Positions 28,770 to 37,671 are shown, counted from the first letter of the stretch. The stretch is DNA of 64,000 nt from Paenibacillus sp. FSL K6-1096 (GCF_037977055.1 NZ_CP150274.1:3472001-3536000); one strand, 5' to 3'. The notes: a model not told the origin generated them from the letters alone. Numbers and translations are program-made.

Positions 28770-29303
28770 ATGGCAGCAACCGATCATGCACAATTGATCA
28801 AAAAAGATACAAAAGAATGGATTACCCTGGCCACCCTTGAGCTGCTGCGGACCAAAGCCATATCAGCTCTCACAGTGTCGGAGGTTGTTAGAAAAGCAGG
28901 CGTCAGCCGGATGGCATTCTACCGGAATTATGATAGCCTTGAGCAAGTGTTAGCGGAATATTACGAGCCGAAGTTTGCTGATATCTTCTACAAAATTGCC
29001 CACAAACCGAATCACGAGCAAAAGATAGCGGATCTGACCCGCTTTTTCCAAACCTTCTCTGATGATTTCCGCCTGGCGATTGAAGGCCATTTCACTGGGC
29101 TGCTGTATCAGATCTTCAAGAGCCATATTACACAGTTCTATGATGAGCTGATTCCGTTTCCGGACTGGACCGGGGCAAGACGGGAGTATTGGATTCATTT
29201 CATGAGCGCCGGCGTGTTTGAAATCTGGATCATGTGGATCAAGAACGGCCAGCAGGAGACTTTGGAGGAGATCTCTGCACTCATCCGGCTTTTTCACAAA
29301 TAA
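28770..29303 (+). CDS. TetR/AcrR-family transcriptional regulator
   Basis: A 177-residue protein. The N-terminal helix-turn-helix (LELLRTKAISALTVSEVVRK, AGVSRMAFYRNYDSLEQV) is typical TetR. The C-terminal ligand domain includes FSDDFRLAIEGHFTGLLYQI and resembles the TetR C-terminal 7/8 group. GGAGG precedes the ATG. It is divergent from the SDR gene and probably regulates it and itself through the palindrome at 28677. Confidence 0.9.
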   Translation: MAATDHAQLIKKDTKEWITLATLELLRTKAISALTVSEVVRKAGVSRMAFYRNYDSLEQVLAEYYEPKFADIFYKIAHKPNHEQKIADLTRFFQTFSDDFRLAIEGHFTGLLYQIFKSHITQFYDELIPFPDWTGARREYWIHFMSAGVFEIWIMWIKNGQQETLEEISALIRLFHK

Positions 29304-29323
29304 TAACTATTAGTTCCGGACAA

Positions 29324-29368
29324 CAAAAAAGGCTCCTCACCTTCCCCCAAGGGATTGTGAAAAGCCTG
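29324..29368 (-). terminator. Terminator of the GntR/ABC operon
   Basis: On the minus strand AGGCTTTTCAC pairs with GTGAGGAGCCT and is followed by TTTTTTG, about 20 bases after the GntR stop. Confidence 0.82.
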
Positions 29369-29385
29369 TTCCTCCCCAATCAAGT

Positions 29386-29751
29386 TCAATAAATCTTCCC
29401 CAGCAGCGCGGTCACTTCCTCCAGAGTAAGGCCGAAGGACTTATAGTACTGAATGTCGCTGCCCATCTGCTTCAGCACCATCTCGTTACGAATCCGCAGC
29501 ATCTCCTCTGGCGTGAATTCAGCGACAAAGCATCCTTTGCCGGTGACCGTGTTGATCAGCCCGCTCCGCTCCAGCTCTTCCCAAGCCTTCTTGACCGTGA
29601 TGACACTGACACCAAGCTCCAGCGCGGCCTGGCGGATCGGCGGCAGACAGTAGCCGCTCTCCAGCTCCCCTTGGAGAATCTGCGCGCTGATCTGTTCATA
29701 GAGCTGCTGGTAGATCGGCTTCTCGGAGGTGCTGGATATCGTTACATTCAT
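29386..29751 (-). CDS. GntR-family regulator (YtrA subfamily)
   Basis: A 121-residue protein. The winged helix lies at about residues 8-75 (EKPIYQQLYEQISAQILQGE, PIRQAALELGVSVITVKKAW, GKGCFVAEF). The C-terminal tail of about 40 residues is too short for a FadR or HutC effector domain, the mark of the YtrA group. It overlaps the permease stop by four bases (ATGA). YtrA-type genes repress their own ABC operon and respond to cell-wall antibiotics; here the gene is last instead of first. Confidence 0.9.
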   Translation of the reverse strand: MNVTISSTSEKPIYQQLYEQISAQILQGELESGYCLPPIRQAALELGVSVITVKKAWEELERSGLINTVTGKGCFVAEFTPEEMLRIRNEMVLKQMGSDIQYYKSFGLTLEEVTALLGKIY

Positions 29752-30404
29752 AAGATCTCCACTTTCAGGAATCGTCTCACCGCAATCCGGTAGGCCAGCA
29801 GGTTACAGGCAATGAAGATCAGGACGCCGCCGGCCAGTATCGAGAGCTGCAAGCCAGTACGATCCAGCCCGGAGCCGTAGAACAGGCTATGCAGCCAATC
29901 GTTCTGGATACCGGCCCATTGAATCAAGGTGGCGAACAAGATCGCCGCAACTGTAGAGGCCGTGGTCGCTGCACCATACTTATACGCCGTCTTATAATAC
30001 ATCGGAATAAAGATGATATTGAAGAGCGCCAGCATGATGAAGCACATTCCCCAGAAGCCCATATGCGGTGCAAAGAAGATATACTGCATATCCGGGTATA
30101 ACCGGAAGGTAAATATACTGACAATCATGGCAACCACCAGATGCATCAGCTCAAGAATGACCAGTACAGTAACTCTGGATTTCACAATATCCGTCTTGGT
30201 CACAGGCATCATGGTGCTGAACATCAGATCATTTTGGCTTTTGAAGCCGCCGAACATATTCGGGATCGTGATGAAGCAGAAGTACAACGGGACCAGGAAA
30301 TAGACCCAGCCGGGAATCAGCATAAGGCCCCCCATCAGGAAGGGAAGGACGAAGAACCAGGGATTGACACCTAGCTTCAAGTCCTTGAGCACCAGATTAT
30401 ACAT
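29748..30404 (-). CDS. ABC-2 family membrane permease
   Basis: About 218 residues with six hydrophobic segments (WFFVLPFLMGGLMLIPGWVY, FLVPLYFCFITIPNMFGGF, GMCFIMLALFNIIFIPMYY) and the FKSQNDLMFSTMMPVTKTDI segment typical of ABC-2 permeases paired with YtrA regulators. The ATG at 30404, six bases after AAAGGAGG, is preferred over a GTG two codons earlier. It overlaps the ATPase gene by 8 bases. Confidence 0.87.
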   Translation of the reverse strand: MYNLVLKDLKLGVNPWFFVLPFLMGGLMLIPGWVYFLVPLYFCFITIPNMFGGFKSQNDLMFSTMMPVTKTDIVKSRVTVLVILELMHLVVAMIVSIFTFRLYPDMQYIFFAPHMGFWGMCFIMLALFNIIFIPMYYKTAYKYGAATTASTVAAILFATLIQWAGIQNDWLHSLFYGSGLDRTGLQLSILAGGVLIFIACNLLAYRIAVRRFLKVEIL

Positions 30405-31263
30405 AGACACCCTCCTTTACGCCCTCTTTTTTGGCAAAATAGATCATGATCTCATCCAGACTCGGGATGGCCGCATCAAGCGTGAAGGAGGAATCGATAT
30501 CCTTGACATGCATCAATCCGGTGAAGCCGAAGGAATTGGTTTTGTAAGAAATCAGGCAGTCCTTCACCCTGCTAAGGTCAGCGTCGCTTCCGCTAATCAG
30601 GCGGTAAGACTCCTTGAACTCGTTCTTCTCGGCGCTGGCGACAATCTGCCCTTGCTCAATGAAGGTGATGTAGTCGGCACAGCGCTCCAGATCGGAGGTA
30701 ATATGGGTGGAGAACAGGATGCTGATCTCGCCGCCGACAATAAGCTCCTGGAAAATATCGAGCAGATCATCCCGGGACACCGGGTCGAGTCCGCTGGTCG
30801 GCTCATCCAGAATAAGCAGCTTGGCGCCATGCGACAGAGCGAGAGTCAGGCTATATTTGACCCTCATCCCGGTGGACAGCTCAGCGATCTTCTTGTTCTC
30901 GTCCAGCTTGAACCGGCTCAGATACTTGTAATACGTGTCATCGCTCCAGTTCTTGTAGAACTTCTTCGTGATGCCCGTAAGCGTCTTGATCCGGCTGCGC
31001 GTATAGAAGTTCACATCGCCGAAGGCGCAGCCGATTTCCTGCTTCAATTCCATCTCATGCTCCGCGATATTCTTGCCGAGAATATGGATCTCGCCGCTGT
31101 CCATTTGAATCATATTTAGAATCGATTTGATCGTCGTTGTTTTGCCCGCGCCGTTCACGCCGATGAAGCCCATGATATACCCCTGCTCCAATTGAAAAGA
31201 TACATCCTTCAGCTGAAAATTCGCGTATTTCTTATTCAAGTGTCTAACATCCAAGGCCAGCAT
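30397..31263 (-). CDS. ABC transporter ATP-binding protein (YtrB/BcrA-like)
   Basis: About 288 residues. Walker A is GVNGAGKTTT, Walker B is LLILDEPTSGLD, and the signature is degenerate (ELSTGMRVKYSLTLAL in place of LSGGQ), as is usual in this group. The ATG at 31263 has GGGGAGG six bases upstream; a longer frame would include the operator. It is the first gene of ATPase-permease-GntR and likely exports cell-wall-active compounds or senses envelope damage. Confidence 0.9.
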   Translation of the reverse strand: MLALDVRHLNKKYANFQLKDVSFQLEQGYIMGFIGVNGAGKTTTIKSILNMIQMDSGEIHILGKNIAEHEMELKQEIGCAFGDVNFYTRSRIKTLTGITKKFYKNWSDDTYYKYLSRFKLDENKKIAELSTGMRVKYSLTLALSHGAKLLILDEPTSGLDPVSRDDLLDIFQELIVGGEISILFSTHITSDLERCADYITFIEQGQIVASAEKNEFKESYRLISGSDADLSRVKDCLISYKTNSFGFTGLMHVKDIDSSFTLDAAIPSLDEIMIYFAKKEGVKEGVYV

Positions 31264-31280
31264 AACAACCCTCCCCGTAA

Positions 31281-31331
31281 ATTGTGTATTCCGTGTATAC
31301 ACAATGTATCACGAGGGTTTCACAAAGTCAA
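31281..31331 (-). promoter_or_regulatory. Promoter with YtrA-type operator
   Basis: On the minus strand TTGACT (31326-31331), a 17-base spacer and TACATT (31303-31308) form a strong promoter. Overlapping its -10 is a perfect inverted repeat ATTGTGTA-N9-TACACAAT (31281-31305), the expected site for the GntR product of the same operon, giving negative autoregulation. Confidence 0.8.
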
Positions 31332-31345
31332 CGGCTCGCTGAAGG

Positions 31346-32602
31346 TTAGGCTGCCGCCTCCGCAGGCTGCTCCTTCGGCTTGCGCCGGAAGAACGGCTTG
31401 CCCTTGGACCAGTTGATGAACGGCTGCTCGATGAGATAATACGAGAGGGTCGCCGCTGCGTAAGAGATGGCTACAACGGTGAGACTGATGCCCAGCCAGC
31501 GCCACACATCCCTGACCCCGGCGAAGTGGTAATCCTGGAGTCCGTACTTCTCAATCAAGGTAATGAACAGATAGTGCCATATGTACAGGCCGAACGAAAC
31601 CTTCGCCGTGAACCGGAAAAAGCGGTTGTCCAGCACACGCCCGACGACCCGGCTGAAAGGTGCAGAGAACAGCACGATGCCAAACAGCATGGCATAGACC
31701 GGGAACAGATACGGCTGCTGCTGGAGGCTGAAGTCGAATTCACCCGCGTGGCGCATCCGCCAGATCAGGAGACCGGCAAGGCCAAGTGCAAGCGCTGCGG
31801 CCGCATCGAACACGCCCAGCCTGCTGAGCCGATCCGCTGCGGGCCTGTGCTGGAGCAAGGCATTCGTGATGCCTGCGGCCAGAATGCCGATGGTGAAATG
31901 GCCGAAGAAGCCGACCGGATTGTAATTCGGCATCCAGAATTTCGCGCCGCCGACCTGGCCGTAGTCCCAGCCCCGGCCCTGCTCGCCCGGTGTGAACCAC
32001 TGATGAATGAGGGCATTGGCGGCCAGCACCAACCCAAATACGGCGACCCAGAACAGCAGCGCCTTACCGAAGGAATGACGTTTGCCTAGCATGAATAGTA
32101 CGGCCATGAAGAGGGGCATCAGCATATAACAGAAAACCTCGAAGCTGATGGACCAGAGCGGTCCGTTCAAGTCGGAGGGGAAGAACGTGGTATAGTGGAA
32201 GCCTGATGTGAAGGTGAAGGCTGCTGCAATACGCCGCCCCAGGTACTCCATCGGAATATCCAGCCTCCAGGTCAGAAGCAGGCAGACCAGCATGGACACA
32301 TAGAAGCCGGGCATGATTCTTGCGGCACGGCGCAAGGTGTACGTCCGCAGGCTCGGATACGGTCTGTTATCCAGATATGCACTCCAGAAGGGGAACGACA
32401 GCAGGAAACCGCTTAACAGAAAAAACAGACTGACCCCGCTGTTCCCCAGCAGCAGCACAGACTGCAGCTCCTGGACCCAGGGCTTTTGTGCGGGCGGCAT
32501 GAGCTTTTGCGACAAGTGATGCAGGATGACTGACAGGCAGGCGATCGCACGAACGCCATCCGCTCCTGTTAGCCGGGTATTGCTCAGACGAATCGTTGAC
32601 AT
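31346..32602 (-). CDS. Membrane acyltransferase (OafA/YrhL acyltransferase-3 family)
   Basis: A 418-residue protein with about ten hydrophobic helices. The N-terminal motif LTGADGVRAIACLSVILHHL holds the conserved catalytic-type histidine of acyltransferase 3, and FLLSGFLLSFPFW and GPLWSISFEVFCYMLMPLF are typical later segments. Family members add acetyl or other acyl groups to surface glycans. GAGG lies upstream of the ATG. The C-terminal secreted SGNH domain of OafA itself is absent. The target polymer is unknown. Confidence 0.88.
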   Translation of the reverse strand: MSTIRLSNTRLTGADGVRAIACLSVILHHLSQKLMPPAQKPWVQELQSVLLLGNSGVSLFFLLSGFLLSFPFWSAYLDNRPYPSLRTYTLRRAARIMPGFYVSMLVCLLLTWRLDIPMEYLGRRIAAAFTFTSGFHYTTFFPSDLNGPLWSISFEVFCYMLMPLFMAVLFMLGKRHSFGKALLFWVAVFGLVLAANALIHQWFTPGEQGRGWDYGQVGGAKFWMPNYNPVGFFGHFTIGILAAGITNALLQHRPAADRLSRLGVFDAAAALALGLAGLLIWRMRHAGEFDFSLQQQPYLFPVYAMLFGIVLFSAPFSRVVGRVLDNRFFRFTAKVSFGLYIWHYLFITLIEKYGLQDYHFAGVRDVWRWLGISLTVVAISYAAATLSYYLIEQPFINWSKGKPFFRRKPKEQPAEAAA

Positions 32603-32758
32603 CAGTACAAATTCCTCTTTTCATGAGTAAATTCCTGAATATATGGCGCAGACCGGTCTCAGGTACTGTATCTTTCCATATATTCAGGCCAAATCCTTCA
32701 ACGATTCAGGGCGTTAGTGCAGAAAATTTTACAAACCGCTACTTCTATCCCATTATTG

Positions 32759-33229
32759 CTATTTATTTGCACTTTTTTCGATAATCGCATCCAGGAACTG
32801 CTCGGCATCGCTGTTGAATTTCCATCCCACGCCATACTGATCCACCAGCATACCGAAGCACGAAGACCATGGGGTAGCAGATAAAGGCATGATGACATGT
32901 CCGCCCGCAGACAGCCCTTCGAAGTACTCCTCCAGCTTCTGCTTGTCCTCCATGACCAGGCTGATCAGTATGGCATTCCCCTTCACCAGCGCTCCCGTTA
33001 CCGCTTGCATGGAGGGCAGCAGGTCCGACATCATGATTGTGCCGCCTGCGAATTCGATAGAGGATTCCATAATCATCTCTGACTCCTGGCCCGAGAGGGG
33101 ATAGTTCGGGTCCTGCGGCATGTCGCCGAATCTGACCTTTTTCACCTTGGTGGCCTGTAGGGCCTCTGTGTAGAATTCAATTGCCTGCCCGGCAACACCA
33201 TCGAAATTAAGATAAGCAATCGCTGACAT
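32759..33229 (-). CDS. VOC-family protein (PhnB-like)
   Basis: A 156-residue protein opening with IAYLNFDGVAGQAIEFYTEA and carrying FAGGTIMMSDLLPSM and a TPWSSCFGMLVDQYGVGWKF end, the PhnB/YjdN pattern. It is divergent from a WYL-domain regulator across a 99-base gap with a perfect inverted repeat, so the pair is probably a regulator-target unit. The reaction is unknown. Confidence 0.85.
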   Translation of the reverse strand: MSAIAYLNFDGVAGQAIEFYTEALQATKVKKVRFGDMPQDPNYPLSGQESEMIMESSIEFAGGTIMMSDLLPSMQAVTGALVKGNAILISLVMEDKQKLEEYFEGLSAGGHVIMPLSATPWSSCFGMLVDQYGVGWKFNSDAEQFLDAIIEKSANK

Positions 33230-33275
33230 TGAGCATAACCTCCTTCATAAGATAAATGTAGTATAATACACGATA

Positions 33276-33295
33276 GGTGACGGCTATATGTCACC
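33276..33295. promoter_or_regulatory. Perfect inverted repeat in the VOC/WYL divergent region
   Basis: GGTGAC-ggctatat-GTCACC, 6-bp arms with an 8-base gap, next to TATAAT (33262-33267). A likely binding site for the WYL regulator. Confidence 0.65.
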
Positions 33296-33328
33296 ATTTC
33301 ACACTTACATCAGGAAAGAGGGAAGCGG

Positions 33329-34240
33329 ATGGACAAGGTCGAACGGCTGATTACCATCATCATGATTCTGCTCAAAAAAGACATTGTGCCCAGCAGTGAA
33401 TTCGCCCAATTATTCGGCGTGTCCAAACGGACGATTCTCCGCGATATGGAGACGCTCAGTCTGGCGCACATTCCTATATACGCCACTCCCGGCGTGCAGG
33501 GCGGCTACGGCATTATGGAGGAATACAAGGTGGACAAACGCCTCTTGAACAACGCTGACCTGGAAAATATACTGGCTGCGCTCGGCGGGCTGGAGCAGCT
33601 CCTGATCAGCGAGGACGTGGCCATGACGCTCCGCAAAATAGAAGCGATGGTTAGTCCAGCCGCTTCCAGAGGATCGGTTCAGCTCTCCTTCTACGATTGG
33701 GCGGGCCGCGCAGAGCTTGCCGGAGCCTTGAAGCTCTGTCAGGAAGCCATCGCCGGGCGCAGGCTGCTGACTTTCGCCTACACCGACAGATCAGGCACCC
33801 CGACCACGCGGACGGTGGAGCCCTATCTGCTGCATTTCAGTGAATCAAGCTGGTATCTGAAGGGCTTCTGCCTGGAGCGGGTGGGGCCCCGGATGTTCAA
33901 GCTCTCCCGGATGGAACAGCTGGAGCAGCGTGAACAGACCTTCAGCCCCAGAGCAGAGATGCTGGACCAGACGCACAAAGATGAAGTTTCTCCGGAGTTA
34001 ACCGAAGTCAAGGCACTAATCTCGCTGTCGGTCAAGGATCAATTCATTGAACGGTTTGGCCGCAAGAGCATTGAACCCTATGACGAGGAACAGCTCCTGG
34101 CTACATTCCACATCCCCCAGCACCCGATCGGATATCAATTCCTGGCCGGGTTCGGCACCCGGCTGGAGATCATCGGGCCGCAGCCCTACCGTGAAGAATT
34201 CCGCAAGTATCTGCTTGACATGGTGAGCCAGTATACGTAG
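33329..34240 (+). CDS. YafY-type transcriptional regulator (HTH-11 plus WYL domain)
   Basis: A 303-residue protein. The N-terminal DeoR-type helix-turn-helix is in VPSSEFAQLFGVSKRTILRD; the WYL domain (about 130-215) has AIAGRRLLTFAYTDRSGTPT and the SWYLKGFCLERVGPRMFKLS motif. A C-terminal extension (WCX-like) follows. WYL domains sense nucleotides or other small ligands. GGAAGCGG precedes the ATG. It is divergent from the VOC gene. Confidence 0.9.
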   Translation: MDKVERLITIIMILLKKDIVPSSEFAQLFGVSKRTILRDMETLSLAHIPIYATPGVQGGYGIMEEYKVDKRLLNNADLENILAALGGLEQLLISEDVAMTLRKIEAMVSPAASRGSVQLSFYDWAGRAELAGALKLCQEAIAGRRLLTFAYTDRSGTPTTRTVEPYLLHFSESSWYLKGFCLERVGPRMFKLSRMEQLEQREQTFSPRAEMLDQTHKDEVSPELTEVKALISLSVKDQFIERFGRKSIEPYDEEQLLATFHIPQHPIGYQFLAGFGTRLEIIGPQPYREEFRKYLLDMVSQYT

Positions 34241-34267
34241 AGGTCACTATTGATTTCCCACCACTGT

Positions 34268-35197
34268 TCAACGGTAATGGGGATGCGCTTCGCCCGGTGA
34301 CCACAGCGGCCAGAGGCAGATCATGGTTAATTTACCCTCCTGCACCTCCGCGGTCAAAGTGCCGTTCATCTTGTTCATGAGGCTTTTGGCAATGGACAGG
34401 CCTAGTCCTGAGCCTTGCCCTGACCGGGTACGGTCCACCGTATAGAAGCGGTCGAACAGCAGCCTTACATCCATGTCAGACAGGTCCTTCGCTTCGTTCA
34501 CAATCCGCAGCTCTGCTGTAGACTCCCGCTGCTCGAAGCAGATGGCCACCTGGCCGGTAGCGTGCTTCAACGTATTGATGAGCAGGTTCTCAACGACCCT
34601 CCGCACGGCCGATTCGTCAGCATAGACTGTTACCGGTTCCTTGGGAAGCCGGATATCCGGCGTCAGGCCCCGCTCATTGAACGAATCGTAGAAACCTACC
34701 AGTGTGTCCGATAACAGAACGGTCATTACAATCCGCTCGGTTTTAAGCTGATAATCCGCCGATTCAATTAAGGACAACTCGAAAAAATCGTTCAACAGCG
34801 CCTGCAGCCGCTTTGTCCGGTTTTTGACAACTTCCAGGTATTCGCGTTTCTCTTCAGGTGTGATCGGCTCTACTTCCAGCAACTGAATATAGCCAAAGAT
34901 GGAGGTTAACGGAGTACGGATATCGTGGGAGATGTTGGCAACCGCCTGACGCAGCTCATTCTCTGTCCGTCTCCGGTTAGCCTCCGCCTCAACAATCAGA
35001 TCGGATTGGAGATTAATCTGGCTGGCAAGCGCTTCTAGACGCTTGTCAAATAGCGTAACCTCCAGTTTTTTACCAGTGACCCGTTCGTTATAGCGGCGAA
35101 GCTGCCTCGTCATCCTCACCAACTCCCGCCTCAGCACCAGAGAATAGGCCAGCAGGAGAGCCGCCGCTGTAACCGATATGAGCGCTACGGTGAACAA
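34268..35197 (-). CDS. Sensor histidine kinase
   Basis: A 309-residue protein with one N-terminal transmembrane helix (residues 3-22), a cytoplasmic linker coiled coil, phospho-accepting His91 in NISHDIRTPLTS, and ATPase boxes N (VENLLINTLKHATG), G (GSGLGLSIAKSLM). No extracellular sensor domain is present, as in intramembrane-sensing kinases linked to ABC exporters. It is the last gene of the response regulator-ATPase-permease-kinase operon, suggesting that the transporter takes part in sensing. Confidence 0.9.
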   Translation of the reverse strand: MFTVALISVTAAALLLAYSLVLRRELVRMTRQLRRYNERVTGKKLEVTLFDKRLEALASQINLQSDLIVEAEANRRRTENELRQAVANISHDIRTPLTSIFGYIQLLEVEPITPEEKREYLEVVKNRTKRLQALLNDFFELSLIESADYQLKTERIVMTVLLSDTLVGFYDSFNERGLTPDIRLPKEPVTVYADESAVRRVVENLLINTLKHATGQVAICFEQRESTAELRIVNEAKDLSDMDVRLLFDRFYTVDRTRSGQGSGLGLSIAKSLMNKMNGTLTAEVQEGKLTMICLWPLWSPGEAHPHYR

Positions 35198-35217
35198 GAC
35201 TCTCCTCCCCCTTCGCT

Positions 35218-35988
35218 TTACTTAATTTCCTTTTTACGGAATACGAGAACGCCCAGCAGCCCGGATACAACTATAGTCAGCATCGGTGCCAGCAGGAGGG
35301 CCGGCAGATCGCCCCCGTCCATATGAGGCCTCCCGATTTCACCCAGCAGCTTGAAGACCGAGTAGTCGTACACCGCAGTTAGAACCGGGATATACTCCGC
35401 CAAGGCTCCCAATATCATATTCATGGCCAGGAAGAAGATCATTAGGAAGCTGATTGTCTTGCCGCTCTCGGCGAACACCGCTGTGAATAATGCCCCAATC
35501 GCTGCATAGGCAGCGGTGTAGAGCAGCGTAAGCCCGAGTACACGGGGGATATAGAGGGCGCCCACTCCCTCCGGCAAATGGCCGAAGCCTGAGATCATTG
35601 ATACTTCGGCCAAGCTGACCAGGGGAAAAATCAGAGAAATTACCATAGCCCCCGCTGAAAATCCAATCAGCTTAGCTGTGTAGAGCTTCCCTCTGTCGTT
35701 GCCCGACGATGCGACCGACTTCATGACACCTGTCGTATATTCGCTGGCAATGAAGAATCCGGCCAATGCAGCCACGCTGAATTTGATAACATAACCATTG
35801 CTGGCTACAAATTTATTCAGGAATTCGGCACCGGTGAACTGCGGCTTGCCGCCGGTCTTATTATCGATATAGTAGAGCAAGGGATAGGCCAGGGAGAGCA
35901 GGACAATGATGAGCAGCAACACCAGAAATGACCGGTCCTTGCGTAGCTTGAACAGCTCTGCTCTGATCAGGTTATACATGCGCCGCAC
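35218..35988 (-). CDS. ABC-2 type permease of a peptide-resistance-like exporter
   Basis: A 256-residue membrane protein with six helices (SFLVLLLIIVLLSLAYPLLY, KFSVAALAGFFIASEYTTGV, FLMIFFLAMNMILGALAEYI). The SEYTTGVMKSVASSGNDRGK segment is typical of bacitracin/lantibiotic immunity permeases (BcrB/MutE-like). It overlaps the ATPase gene by 17 bases and is followed by the kinase gene. The exported compound is unknown. Confidence 0.88.
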   Translation of the reverse strand: MRRMYNLIRAELFKLRKDRSFLVLLLIIVLLSLAYPLLYYIDNKTGGKPQFTGAEFLNKFVASNGYVIKFSVAALAGFFIASEYTTGVMKSVASSGNDRGKLYTAKLIGFSAGAMVISLIFPLVSLAEVSMISGFGHLPEGVGALYIPRVLGLTLLYTAAYAAIGALFTAVFAESGKTISFLMIFFLAMNMILGALAEYIPVLTAVYDYSVFKLLGEIGRPHMDGGDLPALLLAPMLTIVVSGLLGVLVFRKKEIK

Positions 35989-36895
35989 CCCCGATCCGCT
36001 TCATGAAATAGCTCTCCAGATCTGCCCCCATCGGCATAAATTGCTCGATGGTAAGACCTGCGGAGAATAGGGCCGTTGACACCTTGCCGGGCTGTTCGCG
36101 GTACCCGTACAGCTTGATGACCCCATCCGGCATGACCTCGAAGTCGGTTGTGCCCAGCTCATTCTGAATCACCATGGCGGCCCTGTCCGGATGATCCGCT
36201 TTGATATGGACATATTGCTGGCATTTATCGTTCAATTCCCGCGCGGTAAGCTGCTCCAGCAGCTTGCCATGATGGATAATACCGTAATGGCTGGCGAGCA
36301 AATGCAGCTCGCTTAGAACATGGCTGGAGATCAGAATCGTTAACCCCCGTTCATGATTGAGCCGCTTAAGCAATTCGCGCATTTCGATAACGCTCATGGG
36401 GTCAAGCCCATTGGTGGGTTCATCCAGGATCAGAAATTCAGGGTCGCTTAGCATGGCGACGGCAAGGCCCAGCCGCTGCTTCATGCCCAGCGAGAAATTC
36501 TTCACCTTCTTCCGCCCTGTGTCCTGCAGTCCAACCAGCTCCAGCATTCTGCGGATGGAGTCTTGGCCGGGAATGCCCCGCAGCAGACGGTTCACCTCCA
36601 GATTCTCGCCGGCCGTCATGTGCGGGAACAGCGAGGGACCTTCAATAATCAGTCCCATCCGCTTGCGGGCCTCTGTCAGCTCCCGTTCTGTACCTGTGCC
36701 GAATAACTCAACCGTTCCTTCCGATGGAAAAGCAAGTCCGGTGACAATACGCATCAACGTCGATTTGCCGGCTCCATTCTGTCCAATAAAGCCATAGATC
36801 GCGCCCTTGCGGATAGAGAGATTCACTTTATCCAGCGCAACACTGCCCTTGAATCTTTTGGTCAACTGATTCGTTTGCAACACATATTCACTCAT
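35972..36895 (-). CDS. ABC transporter ATP-binding protein (BcrA/lantibiotic immunity type)
   Basis: About 307 residues. Walker A GQNGAGKSTL, signature FSLGMKQRLGLA, Walker B FLILDEPTNGLD and a His switch (ILISSHVLSEL) are all intact. The ATG at 36895 lies 11 bases after AAGGAGG; the longer frame back to 36964 would cover the promoter-like -10. The C-terminal half resembles bacitracin/lantibiotic immunity ATPases. It lies directly downstream of the response regulator. Confidence 0.92.
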   Translation of the reverse strand: MSEYVLQTNQLTKRFKGSVALDKVNLSIRKGAIYGFIGQNGAGKSTLMRIVTGLAFPSEGTVELFGTGTERELTEARKRMGLIIEGPSLFPHMTAGENLEVNRLLRGIPGQDSIRRMLELVGLQDTGRKKVKNFSLGMKQRLGLAVAMLSDPEFLILDEPTNGLDPMSVIEMRELLKRLNHERGLTILISSHVLSELHLLASHYGIIHHGKLLEQLTARELNDKCQQYVHIKADHPDRAAMVIQNELGTTDFEVMPDGVIKLYGYREQPGKVSTALFSAGLTIEQFMPMGADLESYFMKRIGGAAHV

Positions 36896-36927
36896 TGCTG
36901 TCTTGGCCTCCTTCATGTGATAGACCA

Positions 36928-36983
36928 AGTATAGAAATCGAAACTTAAAAAGAGCTAAAGCCAACCCTTAAGAATCTCTTAAG
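36928..36983 (-). promoter_or_regulatory. Response-regulator-type promoter before the ABC genes
   Basis: On the minus strand a TATACT -10 box (36928-36933) lacks a good -35. About 35-50 bases further upstream sits CTTAAGAATCTCTTAAG (36967-36983), both a perfect inverted repeat and a CTTAAG direct repeat 11 bases apart. This is the usual spacing for an activating OmpR-type regulator, and it overlaps the end of that regulator's gene. Confidence 0.55.
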
Positions 36984-37671
36984 ACTTCAGCCGGTAGCCC
37001 ATCCCCCATACGGTTTCAATATAATCACTGCCGGGCGCAGCCTTCGCCAGCTTCCCCCGCAGATTGCTCACATGGACGTTAACCGTATTATCGTCACCAT
37101 AATAGGGCTCCCCCCATACGCTCTCGTACAGGTTGGCCTTAGTGAATACCTTTCTGGGTTCAGATAACAGCAACTGGAGAATTTCATACTCCCGGGCAGT
37201 CAGAGCGACCTCCGCCCCTTCTGCCGTCACCTCTGTGGAATCGCAATCCAGCTTAAGTCCGTTATACTGGAGGATGCGGGCTGAAGCTGAGGGTATAATC
37301 TGCATGTACCGGCGCAAATGGGAGTCAATCCGCGCCGATACCTCCTCAATGTCAAAAGGCTTCGTAATGAAGTCATCCGCACCTCCGCGCAGCGCTGACA
37401 CCTTGGTCTGCTGCTCACCCTTCGCCGAGATAATAAGGACCGGCATACTGCCCCGCGCGCGAATCCAATTCAGCAGCTCCTCCCCCGTCATTCCCGGCAG
37501 CATCAGGTCAAGCAGAACCATACTCCATGGCCGCTGCTCCAGATAGAGCAAGGCTTCTGTACCGGAGAAGGCAGGCTGGGGCTGATATCCGCTTTTGGTA
37601 ATAATGCTGCACAGCAGCCGGCTAATGTCACCATCGTCTTCAGCAACAAGAATCGATATTGGCTTGTCCAT
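36979..37671 (-). CDS. OmpR-family response regulator
   Basis: A 230-residue protein: receiver domain with acidic pocket EDD (11-13), phospho-acceptor Asp55 in VLLDLMLPG and Lys in ITKPFDIEEV; a winged-helix DNA-binding domain ends GDDNTVNVHVSNLRGKL and VWGMGYRL. Partner of the kinase at 34268. It probably activates the ABC genes through the CTTAAG repeats just downstream. Confidence 0.93.
   Translation of the reverse strand: MDKPISILVAEDDGDISRLLCSIITKSGYQPQPAFSGTEALLYLEQRPWSMVLLDLMLPGMTGEELLNWIRARGSMPVLIISAKGEQQTKVSALRGGADDFITKPFDIEEVSARIDSHLRRYMQIIPSASARILQYNGLKLDCDSTEVTAEGAEVALTAREYEILQLLLSEPRKVFTKANLYESVWGEPYYGDDNTVNVHVSNLRGKLAKAAPGSDYIETVWGMGYRLKS

Noticed and set aside
30364..31119. 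A 251-codon plus-strand frame
   Set aside because: Antisense to the ABC ATPase, whose Walker motifs are intact.
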